Shown piece after piece: positions 43,051 to 53,784 of a DNA stretch of 64,000 nucleotides. Source of the stretch: Clostridiales bacterium. Its GTDB lineage: Bacteria > Bacillota > Clostridia > TANB77 > CAG-508. The DNA lies in assembly GCA_019417465.1 (NCBI GenBank), contig DXVF01000001.1:28196-92195 (forward strand). The letters are read 5' to 3'. The notes under the pieces are model-generated. The model was not told the origin of the DNA and made no database searches. It saw only the letters and a list, made by a program, of their open reading frames with translations. Positions within the stretch are counted from its first letter, which is position 1. Every line of letters starts with the position of its first letter. The position numbers and the translations under genes are program-made.

Positions 43051-43992
43051 TTACATTCCAAGTAATTTAACTTCTACCTCTGCCATTTTATATTTACCTG
43101 TATTCTCATCTATTTTAAACTCTACTAATGTTTTATTTAAAGTTGCTTCATTTTGTCTTAAGTCTGTAGTAAAATATAACTTTATTTTTTGAATTTCTAA
43201 TTTATTCATTACAATCTCTTTAAAAGTTTCAGCCATATGTTTATCATCTTCACATATTATTATTAATTGTGGCATATTCTGAAATCCAGAATCATTTGGA
43301 ACGAAACTTTCATAAAAATCTCCATATAATTTCATTTTATCAGCTAACTTTTTCTGCCATTCATCTTCTCTTCTAATTACTTCAAATACAAAATCTATTG
43401 ATTTTCCATTTTTAGTTAACCTAATATTTCCACCTGTTGCTTTAAACACTTTTCCTAATTTTTTTGCAGTTATACTTGGCTTTGGAATGTAACTATCAAA
43501 AGCTTTGACTTTTCTTAAATATGCAATTATTGTTTGATTTCCTGCTAATCTCTTTTTTATCATAGCAACTGGTTTTGTATTATCAGTTGGTTGCCATTTA
43601 CATTCTTCTCCTCTAGAATTTAGTAAATATTTTCCCATTTTCTCTAAACAGTATACACGATAAATTCCTTTGCCTTCATCGGAATTAAAATAATATCTTG
43701 TTAGAATCTTAGATTTTACTAGTTGTTCTAATTTATTATTTAATTTATCTTGTGATTTTACTTCTATTCCTTTCCATTCTAATAATTGATAAAGTTGTCT
43801 TGAAGTAATAAATTCAAATTCATTAACTAAATTTAATATCGTAAAATGTATATCTGTAATATGTCCTATATTTATCTTATGTATAATTTGATTCATGGAA
43901 ACATATCCATCTTTTCCATCAAAAACTTTAATTTCTCCTTCTCTAATTGCGAAAGGAGATACTAGTGCTTTAATTTCACTATCTTCTACCAT
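43051..43992 (-). CDS. Replication-relaxation family winged-helix protein
   Basis: 313 residues. The N-terminal winged helix (FITSRQLYQLLEWKGI) and following region (GIYRVYCLEKMGKYLL) fit the Replic_Relax family of element-encoded DNA-binding proteins. It faces the TraG-like gene across the inverted-repeat element. Probably the remnant of an integrated conjugative element. Confidence 0.6.
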   Translation of the reverse strand: MVEDSEIKALVSPFAIREGEIKVFDGKDGYVSMNQIIHKINIGHITDIHFTILNLVNEFEFITSRQLYQLLEWKGIEVKSQDKLNNKLEQLVKSKILTRYYFNSDEGKGIYRVYCLEKMGKYLLNSRGEECKWQPTDNTKPVAMIKKRLAGNQTIIAYLRKVKAFDSYIPKPSITAKKLGKVFKATGGNIRLTKNGKSIDFVFEVIRREDEWQKKLADKMKLYGDFYESFVPNDSGFQNMPQLIIICEDDKHMAETFKEIVMNKLEIQKIKLYFTTDLRQNEATLNKTLVEFKIDENTGKYKMAEVEVKLLGM

Positions 43993-44019
43993 GTTTTTAA
44001 AACCTCCATTATTTAAATT

Positions 44020-44825
44020 TTATATAATTAATAACTTAACTTTCTTTTTCTCTGGTATAATTTTCTTTATGTATACACTTACATTTTCTCCATATTGTAT
44101 TCCATCTTTATATTCTGCAAGACCTACTAAATTAGGTTTTAATTCTATAAATATACCATTTCCGAGACTTTTCAACTTCTCTTGCAATACCAATAACAGT
44201 GCTACCTTCTTCAAATTCTTTAATATTATCTTCCCAAGATCCTAAAAGTTCTTTATATGTTAAAACAACTCTTTCTAAATTATAGTCTATAGATTTGATC
44301 ATAACATTTATTTTCTGCCCTATAGAAAGTCTTTCTAGTGGTGTTTTTATTCTAGCTACTGATATATCTTCTATGTGTAAAAGACCTACTATTCCTCCAC
44401 CTATTTCTACAAATACTCCATATGGCTTAATACTTTTTACTATACCCTTTACTATTTGCCCTACTTTTACATCTTGTTTTATCCAATTTAAAGCATCTTT
44501 TCCAACATCCTTTCTTGATAAAATGAAACGATCCTTTTTATCAACATCTTTTACTTTAAACTGAACATATTTGTTAACTTTAGATGTGCATATATTTGGT
44601 TTTGGAAAACCTGTTTCATCTATATTTACTGCTTCAATTTCGTCTCTTGGTATAATTCCTTTTAAATTATTTCCAAAATCTATATATAGATTATAATTTG
44701 AATCGCATTTATTTACGATTCCTTGCATAACTTCCCCTGTTCCGGATTGCATTAATTAATGCATCTTTTGTAGCATGAGAGCAATTTTCAACCCAACCTT
44801 CTGGAATAAATTTCTGACACTCCAC
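44020..44825 (-). CDS. S1 RNA-binding domain protein, needs two +1 shifts
   Basis: 267 residues if Cs at 44744 and 44164 are skipped. Start is GTG 44825 after GGAGAT, giving MECQKFIPEGWVENCSHATK. After codon 27 (ATC) CGG appears; the +1 frame continues GTGEVMQGIVNKCDSNYN. Near the end TCT-C-GGA leads to GNGIFIELKPNLVGLAEY. Domains: about three S1-type OB folds (best: VGQIVKGIVKSIKPYGVFVE). Similar to the S1-like proteins of Clostridia. Unshifted frames would cover only the middle part. Confidence 0.75.
44162..44164 (-). other. +1 frameshift site CGG-A, S1 gene, second
   Basis: TCT-C-GGA; the +1 frame restores KSGNGIFIELKP. Confidence 0.75.
44742..44744 (-). other. +1 frameshift site CGG-A, S1 gene, first
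   Basis: ATC-C-GGA, codon 28 from the GTG start; the zero frame stops a few codons later. Confidence 0.7.
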
Positions 44826-44886
44826 TTTATCTTTTATCTCCTTTTTCTTTTGTTTATGTTACTATTATATAATTAAACTATACTTT

Positions 44887-45618
44887 TTACAATACTTTTT
44901 TATTTTTTAATCTTAAAATTTCTTCTTTACTTAAATATCTCCACTCACCTAATTTCAGGCTTTTTACATCGATATTTTCAATTTTACTTCTATGTAATGC
45001 AATAACACTTTTACCTATTGCCATACACATTTTTCTTACTTCTCTATTTTTTCCTTCATGAATAGTAATTTGAATTCTAGATATTTTCTTATCTTGATCT
45101 ATTTTTAAAATTTTAACTTTGGCTTTTCCAGATATATAATCATCAATTTTTACTCCATTTGATAATCTTTCTATATCCTCATTTGTAACAATACCTTTTA
45201 CTGTAACTTGATATGTCTTTTCTATTTCGTACTTTGGATGTGTTACTTTATATATAAAATCTCCATCATTTGTTAAAATTATTGCGCCAGATGTATACAT
45301 ATCTAGCCTTCCTACTGGTAATACCCTTTGTTTCACTCCTTTTAATAATTCAATTACTGTAGGTCTTCCAAATTGCTCTTTCACAGTAGTAACATAACCT
45401 ATTGGTTTATTTAATAAAATGTATACTTTATCTTCTGCTAATTTTACTGTCTTTCCATCAAATATAACTTCATCTTTTAAAGGATTTATTTTTATCCCAA
45501 GTTCATAAACAACTTGCCTATTTACCTTTACTTTGCCTTCTAATATATATTCTTCTGCCTTTCTCCTAGAGCATACACCTGCATTTGATAAAAATTTTTG
45601 TAATCTTATTTCTTCCAT
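44887..45618 (-). CDS. rluB: 23S rRNA pseudouridine synthase RluB-type
   Basis: 243 residues. N-terminal S4 domain (RLQKFLSNAGVCSRRKAEEY), catalytic Asp in VLPVGRLDMYTSGAIILTND, and the C-terminal IHEGKNREVRKMC motif of the RsuA/RluB/RluE group. Modifies 23S rRNA. Full length, no CGG. Confidence 0.9.
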   Translation of the reverse strand: MEEIRLQKFLSNAGVCSRRKAEEYILEGKVKVNRQVVYELGIKINPLKDEVIFDGKTVKLAEDKVYILLNKPIGYVTTVKEQFGRPTVIELLKGVKQRVLPVGRLDMYTSGAIILTNDGDFIYKVTHPKYEIEKTYQVTVKGIVTNEDIERLSNGVKIDDYISGKAKVKILKIDQDKKISRIQITIHEGKNREVRKMCMAIGKSVIALHRSKIENIDVKSLKLGEWRYLSKEEILRLKNKKVL

Positions 45619-45657
45619 GTTTTACTTCCTTCTTTCAACAAAAACAAACCTTCGTTA

Positions 45658-45723
45658 CCCAACAAGGACAGAAAATTTAGGTAGATTCTAAAAAATCGAC
45701 CCAAATTATCCGTCCTGTTGGGG
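45658..45723. repeat. Long intergenic hairpin
   Basis: CCCAACAAGGAC (45658-45669) pairs with GTCCTGTTGGGG (45712-45723). The inner part also pairs: AATTTAGGTAGATT with AATCGACCCAAATT. It lies between rluB and rluD, upstream of rluB. Confidence 0.65.
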
Positions 45724-45738
45724 CAAAATTCTCCATTC

Positions 45739-46647
45739 TTAATGGCTCAAATTTTCTATAATATCTTTAAAATACTTTGGTATGTCTGCTTCTAAGTGCA
45801 TTTGCTTTCCAGTTATTGGATGTTTAAAGTCTAAACTTTTTGCATGTAGCATTTGACCTTCTACTCCAAATTCATTTTTTCCATTTGAATACACCATATC
45901 ACCCACTATCGGATATCCTATTTCTGACATATGAACCCTTATTTGATGAGTTCTTCCTGTATCTATTTTTATTTCCAATAAGGTATAATTCTTAAATCTA
46001 TTTAATACTTTAAAATGTGTAACTGCTTCTTTTCCATTTTTTACTACTGCCATTTTTTTTCTATCTTTTGTACTTCTTCCTATAGGCATATTAATTGTTG
46101 CTTCATTTTCTGGAATAATTCCTCTAACTAGTGCTATATAAATCTTTTTTACTTCTCTATTCTTTATTTGCTCGCTTAAATTTGTATGAGCCTTATCATT
46201 TTTTGCGATAATTAAGAGTCCTGTAGTATCTTTATCTAATCTATGCACAATTCCTGGTCTAATTTCTCCTCCTATACCAGATAAACTATCTTTGCAAATA
46301 TTCATTATCGCATTAACTAATGTTCCATCAGGATTACCCACAGCTGGGTGAACAACTAGTCCTTTTGGTTTATTTACTACTATGATGCTACTATCTTCAT
46401 ATACTATATCAATTGGTATATCTTGAGGTTTTAATTCTGTTTCTTTTGCTTCTGGTACAACTATCAATATTTCATCTTTTGGTAAAACTTTATATGATAT
46501 TTTTTTTGTATTATTATTGACTAAAATATTACCATTTTCGATTAACCTTTGCACATTAGTTCTAGACAATTCTTTTTTTTTACTTGCAATATAGCTATCT
46601 AATCTTACTCCTTTTTCATTATCTTGTACTACTAGCTTCTCCATCAT
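45739..46647 (-). CDS. rluD: 23S rRNA pseudouridine synthase RluD-type
   Basis: About 302 residues. S4 domain (RLDSYIASKKKELSRTNVQR), catalytic GIVHRLDKDTTGLLIIAKN, and GRTHQIRVHM. The start overlaps the lspA end by about 29 bp, with AAAGGA ahead, so the two are translationally coupled, the usual order in Firmicutes. Confidence 0.9.
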   Translation of the reverse strand: MMEKLVVQDNEKGVRLDSYIASKKKELSRTNVQRLIENGNILVNNNTKKISYKVLPKDEILIVVPEAKETELKPQDIPIDIVYEDSSIIVVNKPKGLVVHPAVGNPDGTLVNAIMNICKDSLSGIGGEIRPGIVHRLDKDTTGLLIIAKNDKAHTNLSEQIKNREVKKIYIALVRGIIPENEATINMPIGRSTKDRKKMAVVKNGKEAVTHFKVLNRFKNYTLLEIKIDTGRTHQIRVHMSEIGYPIVGDMVYSNGKNEFGVEGQMLHAKSLDFKHPITGKQMHLEADIPKYFKDIIENLSH

Positions 46648-47131
46648 TTTTTCCTTTCTTGTCATCTTTTATTATATTTTTTATCATTGTTATCCCAAAT
46701 ATAAGAACCGATACAACAATCATAACATCTGCAAAATTAAAAACTGGAAAATTTATCATAGGTGTTATATCTAAAAAATCTATAACATATCCTCTAAAAA
46801 TTCTATCAATTAGATTACTAATTCCTCCTGCTAGAACAAGAGATAATATTACAATTGTTTTATTATTTAGTTCCTGAAGCTGACTATACATGAATTTAAT
46901 GATTATTCCTAAAATCACTATATTTATGACAATAAAACTCCATATGCTTCCTACTTTTATTCCAAATGCTACACCTGAATTTTCTACATATGATAACATA
47001 AAAACATTATTTATAATTGTAATAGGAAGTTTATCTTTATTCATTACAATTATAACTTTAATTAATTGTTCCAATAAAACTAGAACAGTTACAAATATAA
47101 TAATTTTATATTTTTTATTTATATTTTTCAT
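46619..47131 (-). CDS. lspA: Lipoprotein signal peptidase II
   Basis: 170 residues with four hydrophobic segments. Catalytic aspartates in SNLIDRIFRGYVIDFLD and FNFADVMIVV; ENSGVAFG motif present. Cleaves prolipoprotein signal peptides in the membrane. Overlaps rluD. Confidence 0.9.
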   Translation of the reverse strand: MKNINKKYKIIIFVTVLVLLEQLIKVIIVMNKDKLPITIINNVFMLSYVENSGVAFGIKVGSIWSFIVINIVILGIIIKFMYSQLQELNNKTIVILSLVLAGGISNLIDRIFRGYVIDFLDITPMINFPVFNFADVMIVVSVLIFGITMIKNIIKDDKKGKNDGEASSTR

Positions 47132-47284
47132 TTTCTTAACATATGTTAGCTTTTGTTAACTAACAATTCTCCTTTCTTATATTTACAATCTCTGAAAACC
47201 TACATAGAACTCTGTATAAGCCATCAATAATTCACTAGCATTAAATACTTACATAATTTAATCGGCAAGAATTATTTTTCAAAT

Positions 47285-48952
47285 CTATTCTTCTTTGACA
47301 TTTGCATTTAATCTTTCGTAAATGACAAAATCATTATCTTGATATAAAAGTTTATAATTATCCTCTCTTGATATTAATAGATTAAGTTTTGTATTTTTCC
47401 CCATCATTACATGAGTAATTCCATATTCTCTAAATTTTGTTTCATAAAAAGTACCTATATTTGATATATTTAGGAAATCTGAAAAAATATCTCTTCCTTC
47501 ATATTCTCCTTCTTCGTTTTTTATTCCATTAAATTCTGGCGAATATAAGTCTGCTCTTGAATCTATAAAAACTGGTATTCCTCTATATATTAAATAACTT
47601 CCATAATTATATTCATTGTATAATTTTATATTGTCAATATCTAAATTTTCTAAAATAAAATCACATGCCTTTACTGGATAACTATTTTCATCAACAAATT
47701 TATCATCTATTTTTGGTTTTAATATAAGTAAACTAATACATAATATTAAAATTGCAGAAATTGCTTGACCCAAAAAGCCTGTCATAAAATCTTGTATTTT
47801 TTTATATGTTTTATTATCGTATTTATTAACCATCTGTACTACTAATTTTACAAATATAAAGTTTCCAATTAATATTAGCATAGATGTTTGTCTTCTAGAG
47901 ATAAATGATAATAAAATAAGTCCTATAAGCATAAAAAGATCTCTTAATTTTATCTTTGTATCTGTAAATATTAGTATAGATAAAAACATTGCCATTACAA
48001 TCATTATATTCTTATTATTTATTAAAACTAATGGTAAATGTTCACTAATATTTTCTGTTGTATTTCCTTGCATTGTTTTTGCTAAATATGTATATGGTAC
48101 ATCTCCAAGTGGCGTAAGTAATCCTGTAAAAATAGTTATTATGAAGATTATAATTAGCCATCTTATAGCTTTATTATTTTCTATTTTTATTTTATATGGT
48201 TTTTCTCTTCTTCTTAATAAATTAGCTTTATCTTCATCAAGCTTTTTATAAAGTTCTTCTAGTTTTTTATTTAACTCTTCCTTTTTTTCATCTTTATAAG
48301 TTAATTTTTTTATTACCCTTATGATTAGTATTTTTATACTAACAAAGATATCTAACTCTATAACAATCTTTACAAGCCATTCTGCTATATATGGCAAAAA
48401 TAATACAAAATAAAATGGCCATACTGCAACATGAAAATTAGCAATTAGTATCGGAATTATAACTAGTGGTATCAGATATCTTTTTTTACTAGTATGTATA
48501 AACTCTTCAATAAAAAATATTGTTAGCACAAATAATATAAAAGTAACTAATTGAGCTCTTGCTGCAATAAAATCTTGTAATAAATATAATACTAATAAAG
48601 TTACAACTAATGAAATAAAATTATTTTTACTTAATTTATTATTTATATAATATATTAGAACACCTAATATACTAGCTAAAACAATAGTCGATATATATAT
48701 TCCTGCAAAACCAGAAAAACTATATATAAGATACATTATTACATCATATAACCAATGTGGATATGTATATGGTAAATTCTCATGCCACGAAAAATGATCC
48801 CACATATCTATTCCATTTTGCACAATTTGTTCTCCTATTTTTATAGTATAATAAGTGTCATTTTGCATTGTAACTGGTGATATTGCAAACGCTAGTAAAA
48901 TAATTAAGCATACAGCTAATATATTGAATTTTATTTTTTTCTCTTTATCCAT
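47285..48952 (-). CDS. Polytopic membrane protein, unknown
   Basis: 555 residues with about 11-12 hydrophobic segments, a charged coiled-coil loop in the middle (KKEELNKKLEELYKKLDEDK), and a soluble C-terminal region with VFIDSRADLYSPEF. The overall shape resembles GT-C-type glycosyltransferases or their relatives, but I see no decisive motif. The region 47132-47284 before lspA shows nothing I can name. Confidence 0.55.
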   Translation of the reverse strand: MDKEKKIKFNILAVCLIILLAFAISPVTMQNDTYYTIKIGEQIVQNGIDMWDHFSWHENLPYTYPHWLYDVIMYLIYSFSGFAGIYISTIVLASILGVLIYYINNKLSKNNFISLVVTLLVLYLLQDFIAARAQLVTFILFVLTIFFIEEFIHTSKKRYLIPLVIIPILIANFHVAVWPFYFVLFLPYIAEWLVKIVIELDIFVSIKILIIRVIKKLTYKDEKKEELNKKLEELYKKLDEDKANLLRRREKPYKIKIENNKAIRWLIIIFIITIFTGLLTPLGDVPYTYLAKTMQGNTTENISEHLPLVLINNKNIMIVMAMFLSILIFTDTKIKLRDLFMLIGLILLSFISRRQTSMLILIGNFIFVKLVVQMVNKYDNKTYKKIQDFMTGFLGQAISAILILCISLLILKPKIDDKFVDENSYPVKACDFILENLDIDNIKLYNEYNYGSYLIYRGIPVFIDSRADLYSPEFNGIKNEEGEYEGRDIFSDFLNISNIGTFYETKFREYGITHVMMGKNTKLNLLISREDNYKLLYQDNDFVIYERLNANVKEE

Positions 48953-49142
48953 ATTATTAAACCCCTGTCAATTTTTTAATGATTTGATTATATCAAATTT
49001 TACCAATAAATAACAAGTAATTTTGTAATATTGTTTAATATATAGTTACTAGTTAATAATTATACTTGTAAGTCCAGTCTAGAAAGAATGATATATAATC
49101 TGCATTAGTGATTTTATTTTATAGATAAAAATCTTTGATTTT

Positions 49143-49320
49143 TCTATACAAGAACAATAGCGGGCTTTTTTGAACATTTTCTCTTTTTAGAACATTTTAA
49201 AGCCCGCGTTTAATTGTTCGTGTGCCAATTTTTGATAAAAAATTGGCATGCAATTATTTTTATATAATAGGAAAGACATGTTAGTTAAATTTTTCTCTAT
49301 AACAGAACTTTCCTATTATA
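49143..49320. repeat. Second copy of the GCGGGCTTT hairpin element
   Basis: GAACAATAGCGGGCTTT...AAAGCCCGC...AATTGTTC at 49149-49219, followed by GCCAATTTTTGATAAAAAATTGGC and a CCTATTATATAAAAA segment. The core matches 42809-42879 almost base for base. It lies downstream of tsf. Confidence 0.6.
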
Positions 49321-49326
49321 TAAAAA

Positions 49327-49390
49327 AAGAATCAAGTCTTTTTTAGTGTCTATGAAACTAGTTCCACTTCTAAATCTTGATTCTTTTTTG
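49327..49390 (-). terminator. Terminator of rpsB-tsf
   Basis: AAAAAGAATCAAG and CTTGATTCTTTTT pair around a 38-base structured loop containing AACTAGTT. Confidence 0.6.
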
Positions 49391-49396
49391 TAAAAT

Positions 49397-50278
49397 TTAT
49401 CCTTTTATTTGTTTAGCAACTTCTTCTGCAAAGTTTTCTTCTTTTTTCTCAATTCCCTCGCCTTTTTCAAATCTTACAAAACGAATAACTTTTGCTTCTT
49501 TTGAATCTAATAATTGTTTAATTTTCATATCTGGATTTTTTACAAAGTCTTGTTCTATTAGGCAAATTTCTCCATAGAATTTTCCGATTCTTCCTTGTAC
49601 CATTTTTTCTGCTATTTCAGCTGGTTTTCCTTCATTCATAGCTTGTGCTTTTAAGATTTCCATTTCTTTTTCTACTCTTTCTGCTGGTACAGATTCTCTA
49701 TCTAAAAATTCTGGTTTTGCAGCAGCTATTTGCATACAAACATCTTTTGCAAGTTCATTATTTCCATTTTCTAATTCAACTAATACTCCAATTTTTCCTT
49801 CTCCATGGATATATTTTTCTACTAAACCTGTTGATTCGAATCTTGCAAATCTTCTAATTGACATATTTTCACCGATTGTAGCTATTTTGTTTGTTAATAC
49901 TTCTTGTACTGTTTTGTCTTCTTCAACAATTGACTTTGCAGCTAATAATTCTTCTACATCTTTTGGATTTGTTAATGCAATTTGTTTTGCAACATCTGAA
50001 ACAAAAGATTTAAATTCATCATTTTTTGCAACGAAATCTGTTTCTGCATTTACTTCTACTAAAGCCCCTATTTTTCCATCTTCTGAAACGTAAGCATCTA
50101 CTAATCCTTCTGCTGCTACTCTATCTGATTTTTTTGCGGCTTTTGCAATTCCTCTTTCTCTTAATAATTCAATTGCTTTTTCCATATCTCCATCAGTTTC
50201 TGTTAAAACTTTTTTGCAGTCCATCATTCCTGCACCTGTTTTTTCTCTTAAATCTTTTACTTGGCTTGCTGTTACCAT
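49397..50278 (-). CDS. tsf: Elongation factor Ts
   Basis: 293 residues, full length. [19 protein letters not shown] and the [13 protein letters not shown] segment are diagnostic. Guanine-nucleotide exchange factor for EF-Tu. Downstream of rpsB as usual. Natural ATC-GGA and ATC-GGT occur without frame breaks, a useful contrast to the frameshift sites. Confidence 0.97.
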   Translation of the reverse strand: MVTASQVKDLREKTGAGMMDCKKVLTETDGDMEKAIELLRERGIAKAAKKSDRVAAEGLVDAYVSEDGKIGALVEVNAETDFVAKNDEFKSFVSDVAKQIALTNPKDVEELLAAKSIVEEDKTVQEVLTNKIATIGENMSIRRFARFESTGLVEKYIHGEGKIGVLVELENGNNELAKDVCMQIAAAKPEFLDRESVPAERVEKEMEILKAQAMNEGKPAEIAEKMVQGRIGKFYGEICLIEQDFVKNPDMKIKQLLDSKEAKVIRFVRFEKGEGIEKKEENFAEEVAKQIKG

Positions 50279-50398
50279 TTTAATTCCTCCTTAATTTTGT
50301 ATTTATAGATGACTAATCATCCATGTCTTTAAATAGTTATACAAGTGTCTTAATACACCTATATAATTTTTAATCACAAAATTTAATTATATATAATT

Positions 50399-50438
50399 TA
50401 AAAGGAGCAGAGCGAGAAGAGCTCCACTCCTTTTAATT
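50399..50438 (-). terminator. Hairpin between rpsB and tsf
   Basis: AAAAGGAG and CTCCTTTT with an inner GAGC/GCTC pairing; may reduce tsf transcription relative to rpsB. Confidence 0.5.
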
Positions 50439-50492
50439 AGGTCTTATATAATATTATATTAATCGCTTATACTTAAACGATTTTTCTTTATA

Positions 50493-51275
50493 TTATTCTT
50501 CTACTGTTTCTTGTTGTGCTACTTCTTCTATGCTAGTTGGCTCTTCTTCAAGATTAACATTTTCTTCACTTTCAGAGTCCATCTCAAGAGATTCACCCTG
50601 TCTTCCTTCTATAATAGCATTTGCCATTACATCTGCTATTAATTTAACTGCACGAATTGCATCATCGTTTCCAGGTATAGCGTAATCTACATCTTCTGGA
50701 TTACAGTTTGTATCGATTAAACCTACTACTGGTATACCTAATTTTCTAGCTTCTAATATAGCTATTCTTTCTTTTTTAGGATCTACTACAAACATAACTC
50801 CTGGCATTTCCTTCATATCTTTAATTCCACCAAGATTTTTTTGTAATTTTTCCATTTCTTTCTTTAAAAGAATTACTTCTTTTTTAGGTAATACATCAAA
50901 TGTACCATCTTCTTGCATTTTTTCTAATTCGTTTAATCTGTCTATTCTTTTTCTTATTGTTCCAAAGTTTGTAAGCATTCCACCTAACCATCTTTGGTCA
51001 ACATAGTACATTCCAGATTTTTCAGCTGCTTCTTTTACACATTCTTGTGCTTGTTTTTTAGTTCCTACAAAAAGAACTGTTTTTCCTTCTTCAGCTTGTT
51101 CTTTCATAAAGTTATAAGCTTCGTCTAATTTTTTAGATGTCTTTTGTAAATCGATTATATGGATACCATTTCTAGCTTGGAATATGTATTCAGCCATTTT
51201 AGGATCCCATCTTCTTGTTTGATGTCCAAAGTGAACACCTGCTTCTAGTAATTGTTTCATTGCAACTACTGCCAT
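50493..51275 (-). CDS. rpsB: 30S ribosomal protein S2
   Basis: 260 residues. [20 protein letters not shown] and [17 protein letters not shown] are diagnostic. An acidic tail of about 30 residues follows the conserved part. Ribosome site AAGGAGG. Confidence 0.97.
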   Translation of the reverse strand: MAVVAMKQLLEAGVHFGHQTRRWDPKMAEYIFQARNGIHIIDLQKTSKKLDEAYNFMKEQAEEGKTVLFVGTKKQAQECVKEAAEKSGMYYVDQRWLGGMLTNFGTIRKRIDRLNELEKMQEDGTFDVLPKKEVILLKKEMEKLQKNLGGIKDMKEMPGVMFVVDPKKERIAILEARKLGIPVVGLIDTNCNPEDVDYAIPGNDDAIRAVKLIADVMANAIIEGRQGESLEMDSESEENVNLEEEPTSIEEVAQQETVEE

Positions 51276-51325
51276 TTTTAATTCCTCCTTTTAGTTATTA
51301 CCTCCATAAAGACTATTAGCATTTA

Positions 51326-51366
51326 AAAAGACTTAAGGCTCTTTACCTCAAGCACTCTTTTTAAAC
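51326..51366 (-). promoter_or_regulatory. Attenuator-like hairpin in the rpsB leader
   Basis: On the minus strand CTTGAGG and CCTTAAG pair, followed by TCTTTTT, between promoter and rpsB. May be a ribosomal-protein autoregulation site. Confidence 0.5.
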
Positions 51367-51396
51367 TCATCTTTATGTGTGTTTTTAACGTTTGTT

Positions 51397-51425
51397 ATTT
51401 TATCATAGATTTCTGTATAAATCAA
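51397..51425 (-). promoter_or_regulatory. rpsB promoter
   Basis: TTGATT (51420-51425) and TAAAAT (51397-51402) on the minus strand with 17 bp spacing. Confidence 0.6.
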
Positions 51426-51549
51426 TAGTTATATGCAATTTTTTGCTTTTTTATTTTTTTATTATTGTTTAATTTTAAATATAAATTTTATGCTAGTAAA
51501 ATTTTTCGTGTTATTTACAATAATTTATATTATGTTATGATTAGTAAAA

Positions 51550-53660
51550 TTACCTATTCGTTTTCTTATTAGTTTTTTTAGTAGTCTTTTTAGTTTTTGT
51601 TCTTTTTTTCTTTGTAGTCTTCTTCGCCTTAGGAGTTGTCTCTTTATTCAAAGTTTCATCATTCTTTTCTGGACTCCAAACTTCCCCTACTTTTGGTTTG
51701 TTCCATGAAATATAATTACATGAGCTTGGATTATTCTCACATATATAGTAATTTCTTCTTCTTTTTGTTTTTCTTACTTGTACTTTTGCTCCACAAACAG
51801 GGCATGGTACATCTATTGTTTCTACTATAGGTTTTGCATTTTTACATTCTGGATATCCGTGGACATGCTAAAAATTTGCCATACCTACCATATTTTATTA
51901 CCATCATTCTCCCACATTTATCACATGGTACATCTGAAACTTCGTCTTTTATTTCAACATGTTCTAGTTCTTTTTCAGCTTTTTCTAGGACAATAGCAAA
52001 AGGTTCATAAAAATCTTTTATTATTTTTTTCCATTCTACTTTTCCCTCAGCTATTTGATCAAACTCATCCTCAATCTGGGCTGTAAATTCTACATTTACT
52101 ATATCTGTAAAATTCTCTGTAAGTAGTTTATTAACTATTTTGCCAAGTTCTGTTGGTACCAATTGCTTTTGAATTTTTTCTATGTATCTTCTTTCTAAAA
52201 TAGTAGTAATTGTTGGAGAATATGTACTTGGTCTTCCTATTCCTTTTTCTTCTAATGCTTTTACCAAACTTGCTTCTGTATATCTTGGTGGTGGTTCTGT
52301 GAAACTTTGCTTTGTCTCTATTTTTTTATTCACTAATTCTTGTTTTATTTCTAATTCTGGAATACTAGTATTATCTTCATCATCTTCGTTATCTATAGAT
52401 TCTACATATAAAGTCATAAATCCTTTAAATCTTAAAGTTTGACCATTTGCTTTAAATATATAATTATTAGCCAATATAATAGCAGAAACTGTATCATATA
52501 TAGCTGCTGACATTTGACTTGCTATAAATCTGTTATATATTAACTTATATAACTTGTACTGGTCATTTGTTAATGAACTCTTTATCTTATCTGGAGTTAA
52601 ATCTATATATGTTGGTCTTATTGCTTCATGAGCATCTTGCGAATTATTCTTTGTTTTATAGTATCTATTTTCATAATAATTCTCCCCATACTCACATATA
52701 ATATACTCTTTTGCAAATTTTCTTGCCTCTTCAGAAATTCTTGTAGAATCTGTTCTCATATATGTAATTAAACCTATTGTCCCTTTTCCTTCTACTTTCA
52801 CTCCTTCATAAAGACCTTGTGCTACAGACATTGTTTTCTTTAAAGTAAAATTCAACTTTCTTGAAGCCTCTTGTTGCATTGTACTTGTTGTAAATGGTGG
52901 ACTTGGATTTTTCTTTTTCTGACTCTTTTTTACATCATCTACAATAAATTTACTATTTTTTATTTCTTTTAAGATAGTATCTACTTCTTCTTTAGAATGT
53001 ATTTCTAATTTTTTACCATCTTTTCCATAGAATTTTGCTCCGAAAAGTTTTCTTAGTCTTTGCTTCTAATAAATTAGCATATATATTCCAATATTCTTCT
53101 GGTTTAAATTCTTCTATTTCATTTTCTCTATCTACAATTAATTTTACCGCAACAGATTGAACCCTACCTGCAGATAAACCTGTCTTAACTTTTTTCCAAA
53201 GAATTGGACTTATTTTATATCCAACAATTCTATCTAAAACTCTTCTTGCTTGTTGTGCATCTGTTAAATTTTTATCTATTTTTCTAGGATTCTTAATTGA
53301 AGATTGTACTGTTTCTTTAGTAATTTCATTAAAAGTTACCCTACACACACTATCTTCTGGTATATCTAAAATATGAGCCAAATGCCATGCAATCGCTTCA
53401 CCTTCACGGTCAGGGTCAGTTGCAAGATATACTTTTTTTGCATTTTTTGCTTCTTTTTTTAAACTTTTAATTAAATCTCCTTTTCCTCTAATATTAATAT
53501 ATTCAGGTTCGAAATTATGCTCTATATCTACCCCTAATTTTGATTTTGGTAAGTCTCTTATATGTCCCATAGATGCTACTACCTTTGTACTACCACCTAA
53601 GAATTTTTTTATAGTATTCGCTTTAGCAGGTGATTCTACTATAATTAATTTATCTGCCAT
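51550..53660 (-). CDS. topA: DNA topoisomerase I, needs two +1 shifts
   Basis: 702 residues once Cs at 53042 and 51859 are skipped, normal for bacterial TopA. TOPRIM domain: [19 protein letters not shown] and [16 protein letters not shown]. After TTT-C-GGA the +1 frame continues [20 protein letters not shown] into the catalytic region ([11 protein letters not shown] with active Tyr). The second site, CCA-C-GGA, lies inside the first zinc finger CDKCGRMM...LACPGYPECKN. The tail is a Lys/Thr-rich stretch ending at 51550. No domain is missing. Confidence 0.9.
51857..51859 (-). other. +1 frameshift site CGG-A, topA second
   Basis: CCA-C-GGA. The +1 frame restores the conserved zinc-finger ending ACPGYPECKN; the zero frame ends in four codons. 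Confidence 0.85.
53040..53042 (-). other. +1 frameshift site CGG-A, topA first
   Basis: TTT-C-GGA at codon 207; the +1 frame runs into the catalytic domain. Confidence 0.85.
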
Positions 53661-53784
53661 TACTATCTCCTTCTTTTTTATATAACTTTACCTATGTATT
53701 CTAGACTAAATGTAATTTTTTTGCAATAGCTAAATTTAATTTTTTCTCAAACCAAATTCAAAGTTCTTATATATATTAACAAAA

